64,000 nucleotides of DNA from Sinonovacula constricta (taxonomy: Eukaryota > Mollusca > Bivalvia > Cardiida > Solecurtidae), in assembly GCA_007844125.1 (NCBI GenBank), contig CM017561.1, forward strand, positions 25,091,479 through 25,155,478, written 5' to 3'. The notes below the pieces were generated by a model. The model was not told where the DNA came from. It saw nothing but the letters and a program-made list of their open reading frames with translations, and did no database searches. How positions within the stretch are numbered: the stretch's first letter is position 1; each line of letters starts with the position of its first letter. Positions 61,148 to 64,000 of this stretch are shown here, one piece after another. Both the position numbers and the translations under genes were made by a program.

Positions 61148-61235
61148 GCCTGCCTGTGGTTCTACCCAGACATGGGTCTGTGGTCTACCTCCACTAAAAA
61201 GCCAGATGTTGCAATAATAATCATAAAGGGTCACT
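61148..61235 (+). mobile_element. SINE-A tail fragment
   Basis: TGGTTCTACCCAGACATGGG, then TCTACCTCCACTAAAAAGCC, then AATAATAATCATAAAGGGTC. The head is absent. Confidence 0.65.
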
Positions 61236-64000
61236 GTATTTAAAAAAAAAAAAATGACATGAGATCAACCCTACTTAAATTCTGATTGTACTGTAATGTT
61301 ATCAAGACAATGACATCAATCTTGTACATCGACAGGCAGCTTTTTGCAAAACCATTCAAGTTTGCCATTACCTTGTCTGAATTATCTATGATTTTTCTTT
61401 CTAGCTCACAGTGACCAACAGTAACAACACTGACTAGCTGGTCCTGTTAAAGACGAAGCATTACTGTGACCATTCTAGCAAAGCCAGTTTCCCAGCCAAC
61501 AACAAAACGGAGACGAATACATTTCTTCAATAAACTGGAAATAAAAGGGATCAGGCAGACAGTCTCACCTGACATAAATGTGTTGGTCACTGAGAACTGC
61601 AACCATAAACATTTGCTATTGGTTTTGGCGATATCATAGGTGTTTATATTCTATTTCCGCAGCAAACACACATTGTTACATATATTATGGTGTTCCGTTT
61701 CTTTCATTTCTCTCAAGCACCTCTCTGTAAACTTATAATGAACTATTTATGTTTTGGAGATATGTTATGAAAGAAAATGAGGTCTTATAAATATATGATC
61801 ATTGGGCATACAGTAAAGATTTCCCACGCAATTGTGGATGTTGCAGACTTTGTACCACTTAAAAGGTCAAACCGTGTGCACGACTTACTGAATTTGAAGA
61901 ATCTATACAACCTAAGGTTAAGTAGATATTGTTGACACCTGTCAATGTGTTAACTTAGTTATAAAACGGTTCTAGTCACAATTTTAAATTTATTCAACAC
62001 CATCTTTTTTGGGCTAAATAGTCATCATTCCAAAATAGCAAATGTAGTACATGCAGTTGTAAAGGCTTCCATGTTCAATATGCTTAGCTTTCTGAAACAT
62101 TTTCTTTGCCAACTTTGATTCTCTGGATAAACTTTTACTTAATGATGAAATTATATACAATGTTTGGAGTCATCAGATACAACACAAAAACAAATCACCA
62201 AAAATAATGGGAGATAACTGTTAGCATCATAAAGCTACCTCCCTTGGTAAACATTGCTCTTGCTGATGTATACAATGGAGGCTAATAAAATGCAAATTTA
62301 CCCAATGTTATGTTAAATCAGTCCTGTTTTGTGTCAGGAGAGACGGCAGAAATAAAGCCCTGTTTGATAGATGAAAATAAAATGTTTACTGTTTTGGAAT
62401 ATAGATTATACACTGGGATAGAAGAGACAAACTCAGACACTTATGGTACACAAGATAATAGATACCTAAACATGAAACATTCAAGAATTTATATATTATT
62501 GCGTTAGATAAATGTCCATATGATGCTACAAGAGGCTACTTTAATACTTGCATGAATTTTTATTTCTTTAAATCATATTGTTCTTATACTCACAACAAAG
62601 TGAGCACCATTGCAGTGAATAACATTTACATGTATTTGGTCCACATTCTGCCACTGTTACCTCCTTAATCCAAATACCTAGCACAAACAGTAAACCTGAT
62701 TTTTTATAAAGTGCTATTCATTTACAGTTTGTTAGTTTATGTATATCTCTACATTACACAATCCATTTGTTTAAACACCATGTTTACACTGATTATAATA
62801 TCAATGTTAACATTTCAATGATACCTAGACATTATTGAAGCATCAAAATCGTTTTTGACAGCCATATTTGTTTCTGTCCTTCAGACTACTCTCCACAAAT
62901 AAAGACTGAAAAATAAATTGTACGACTGCAGTACAGGATCATTCAATGGTCATTCTATGTGCCATCAATTTTCAGCTTTCACTACTCATTATGTTGAAAG
63001 CTAGACACCCCAAAAACTGATTTCAAGTGTAACAGTAATTTTTCTTAATTCTTCACCAAATTGGGTTATTTGGTTTAAGTCTCAGACAAGGCAAGGACTT
63101 CAATTTAAGAAGTAAATCTTCATTCAGATTGTGATTGCTTCACAACAAATCACACATATTTTAGCCAATTTTAGTTTGGGACTTAAACTATTTTGTGCTT
63201 AGCATGTAAAGACTTAATTAAATGCTTTTGAGTCCCAAAGATCTAAAAGCCCAGATCAAAGCAAGAACTATCATTCCAGCACATTTTCTCTGCTTGCCTC
63301 AGTTTAAATGTTCATCTGGAATCACATCAACACAAATGTGTCCCTGACAACTGGGTTTCAAACAAAAAAGCAAAAAAAGCAATAATTATGAAGAGAACAA
63401 AAAGCACATTGTTTTTCAGACCTCTGAAGTGAAACCAATTTAAAACTAATTAATACAGCCAGAACCTGCTGAACTGGCTTATTGATTGCAAAGGCACAGA
63501 AATCTCTGGATGCTTATGGACAGAGATACAATGAAAACGCTACAAGCACTTTGGTAATCACTGCTCTGGAAATGTTAGCACATTTGGAGACAATAAGAAC
63601 CAGTGTAGATAAACTGCTGTATATCATTTTGAGTGAGATAAATCTGCTTTAAATGTAGTGCACACTTATAAATGAACAATGACACACAGGAATATCACTT
63701 TGTGACTAGAGGAAAGGGGTGGCATGATGAAGAAATATGTTATTAGAACAAGTGTTCCACTGAATATGCATTACATACTAGGCCAAGATATATGTACTTG
63801 TGATATCCTACATGGGACCTCACTGCCTTCAGCAGCCCTATACCACGTTTGCAATCAGGATTAAGATTATGATCAAAGGGGTGTAGTGATGACAAAATAA
63901 GTAACTTGAAGTTAATTTTGAACTTAGTGTATTTTGGTTGCATCCGGTAGAACTTATGAGCATTATTTTAGTTAAAATTCAATCAAATGAAAAGAATTTT
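61236..64000. other. No gene seen
   Basis: AT-rich DNA to the window end. The short ORFs show no family signature, and no tandem or terminal repeats were noticed. Confidence 0.5.

Overview
This is a eukaryotic, animal window, most likely from a bivalve or related lophotrochozoan. The evidence is one intron-split animal gene, dystroglycan, set in AT-rich DNA full of tRNA-derived SINEs, cut-and-paste DNA transposons and minisatellites. The molluscan assignment is inference from protein and repeat style; no database search was possible.

The only well-supported host gene is dystroglycan (DAG1-like), on the minus strand between about 29.77 and 22.46 kb. A signal-peptide exon (29704-29549), a cadherin/Ig-like exon (26941-26725), a mucin-like Ser/Thr repeat exon (25811-25308) and a long 3' exon (23618-22462) join in consistent phase. 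The 3' exon carries the second Ig-like domain, the SEA-like self-cleavage domain, the membrane segment and the PPPY dystrophin-binding tail. Between exon 2 and the mucin exon lies a stretch (26390-25939) resembling the S6-like half of the alpha-dystroglycan N-terminus, but its frame is broken. Phases allow exon 2 to splice straight to the mucin exon without it. An acceptor at 29771 implies at least one 5' untranslated exon further right, so some or all of 30-64 kb may be intron or upstream DNA.

Left part, 1-22 kb, downstream of the gene: a 1557-bp hAT-like transposon with a truncated zinc-finger ORF (547-2103), an 809-bp Tigger/pogo-like element (2990-3798), SINEs, and a 6.16-kb array of 112 copies of a 55-bp unit (12011-18169). 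That array appears to have grown inside a SINE, whose head and tail still flank it.

Right part, 30-64 kb: no convincing host gene. It holds minisatellites with units of 30, 55, 38 (three places), 54, 62 and 36 bp, a broken mariner (35120-37406) carrying a SINE, a Harbinger-like element (56293-56845), and SINE copies in both orientations.

Three unrelated DNA transposons (hAT-like, Mutator-like, Harbinger-like) each sit inside the tail of a separate copy of the same SINE family (called SINE-A here), with readable target-site duplications of 5, 9 and 3 bp. The strongest novelties are the SINE-born satellite and the frame-broken, skippable dystroglycan exon. SINE-A to SINE-D are working names given here.
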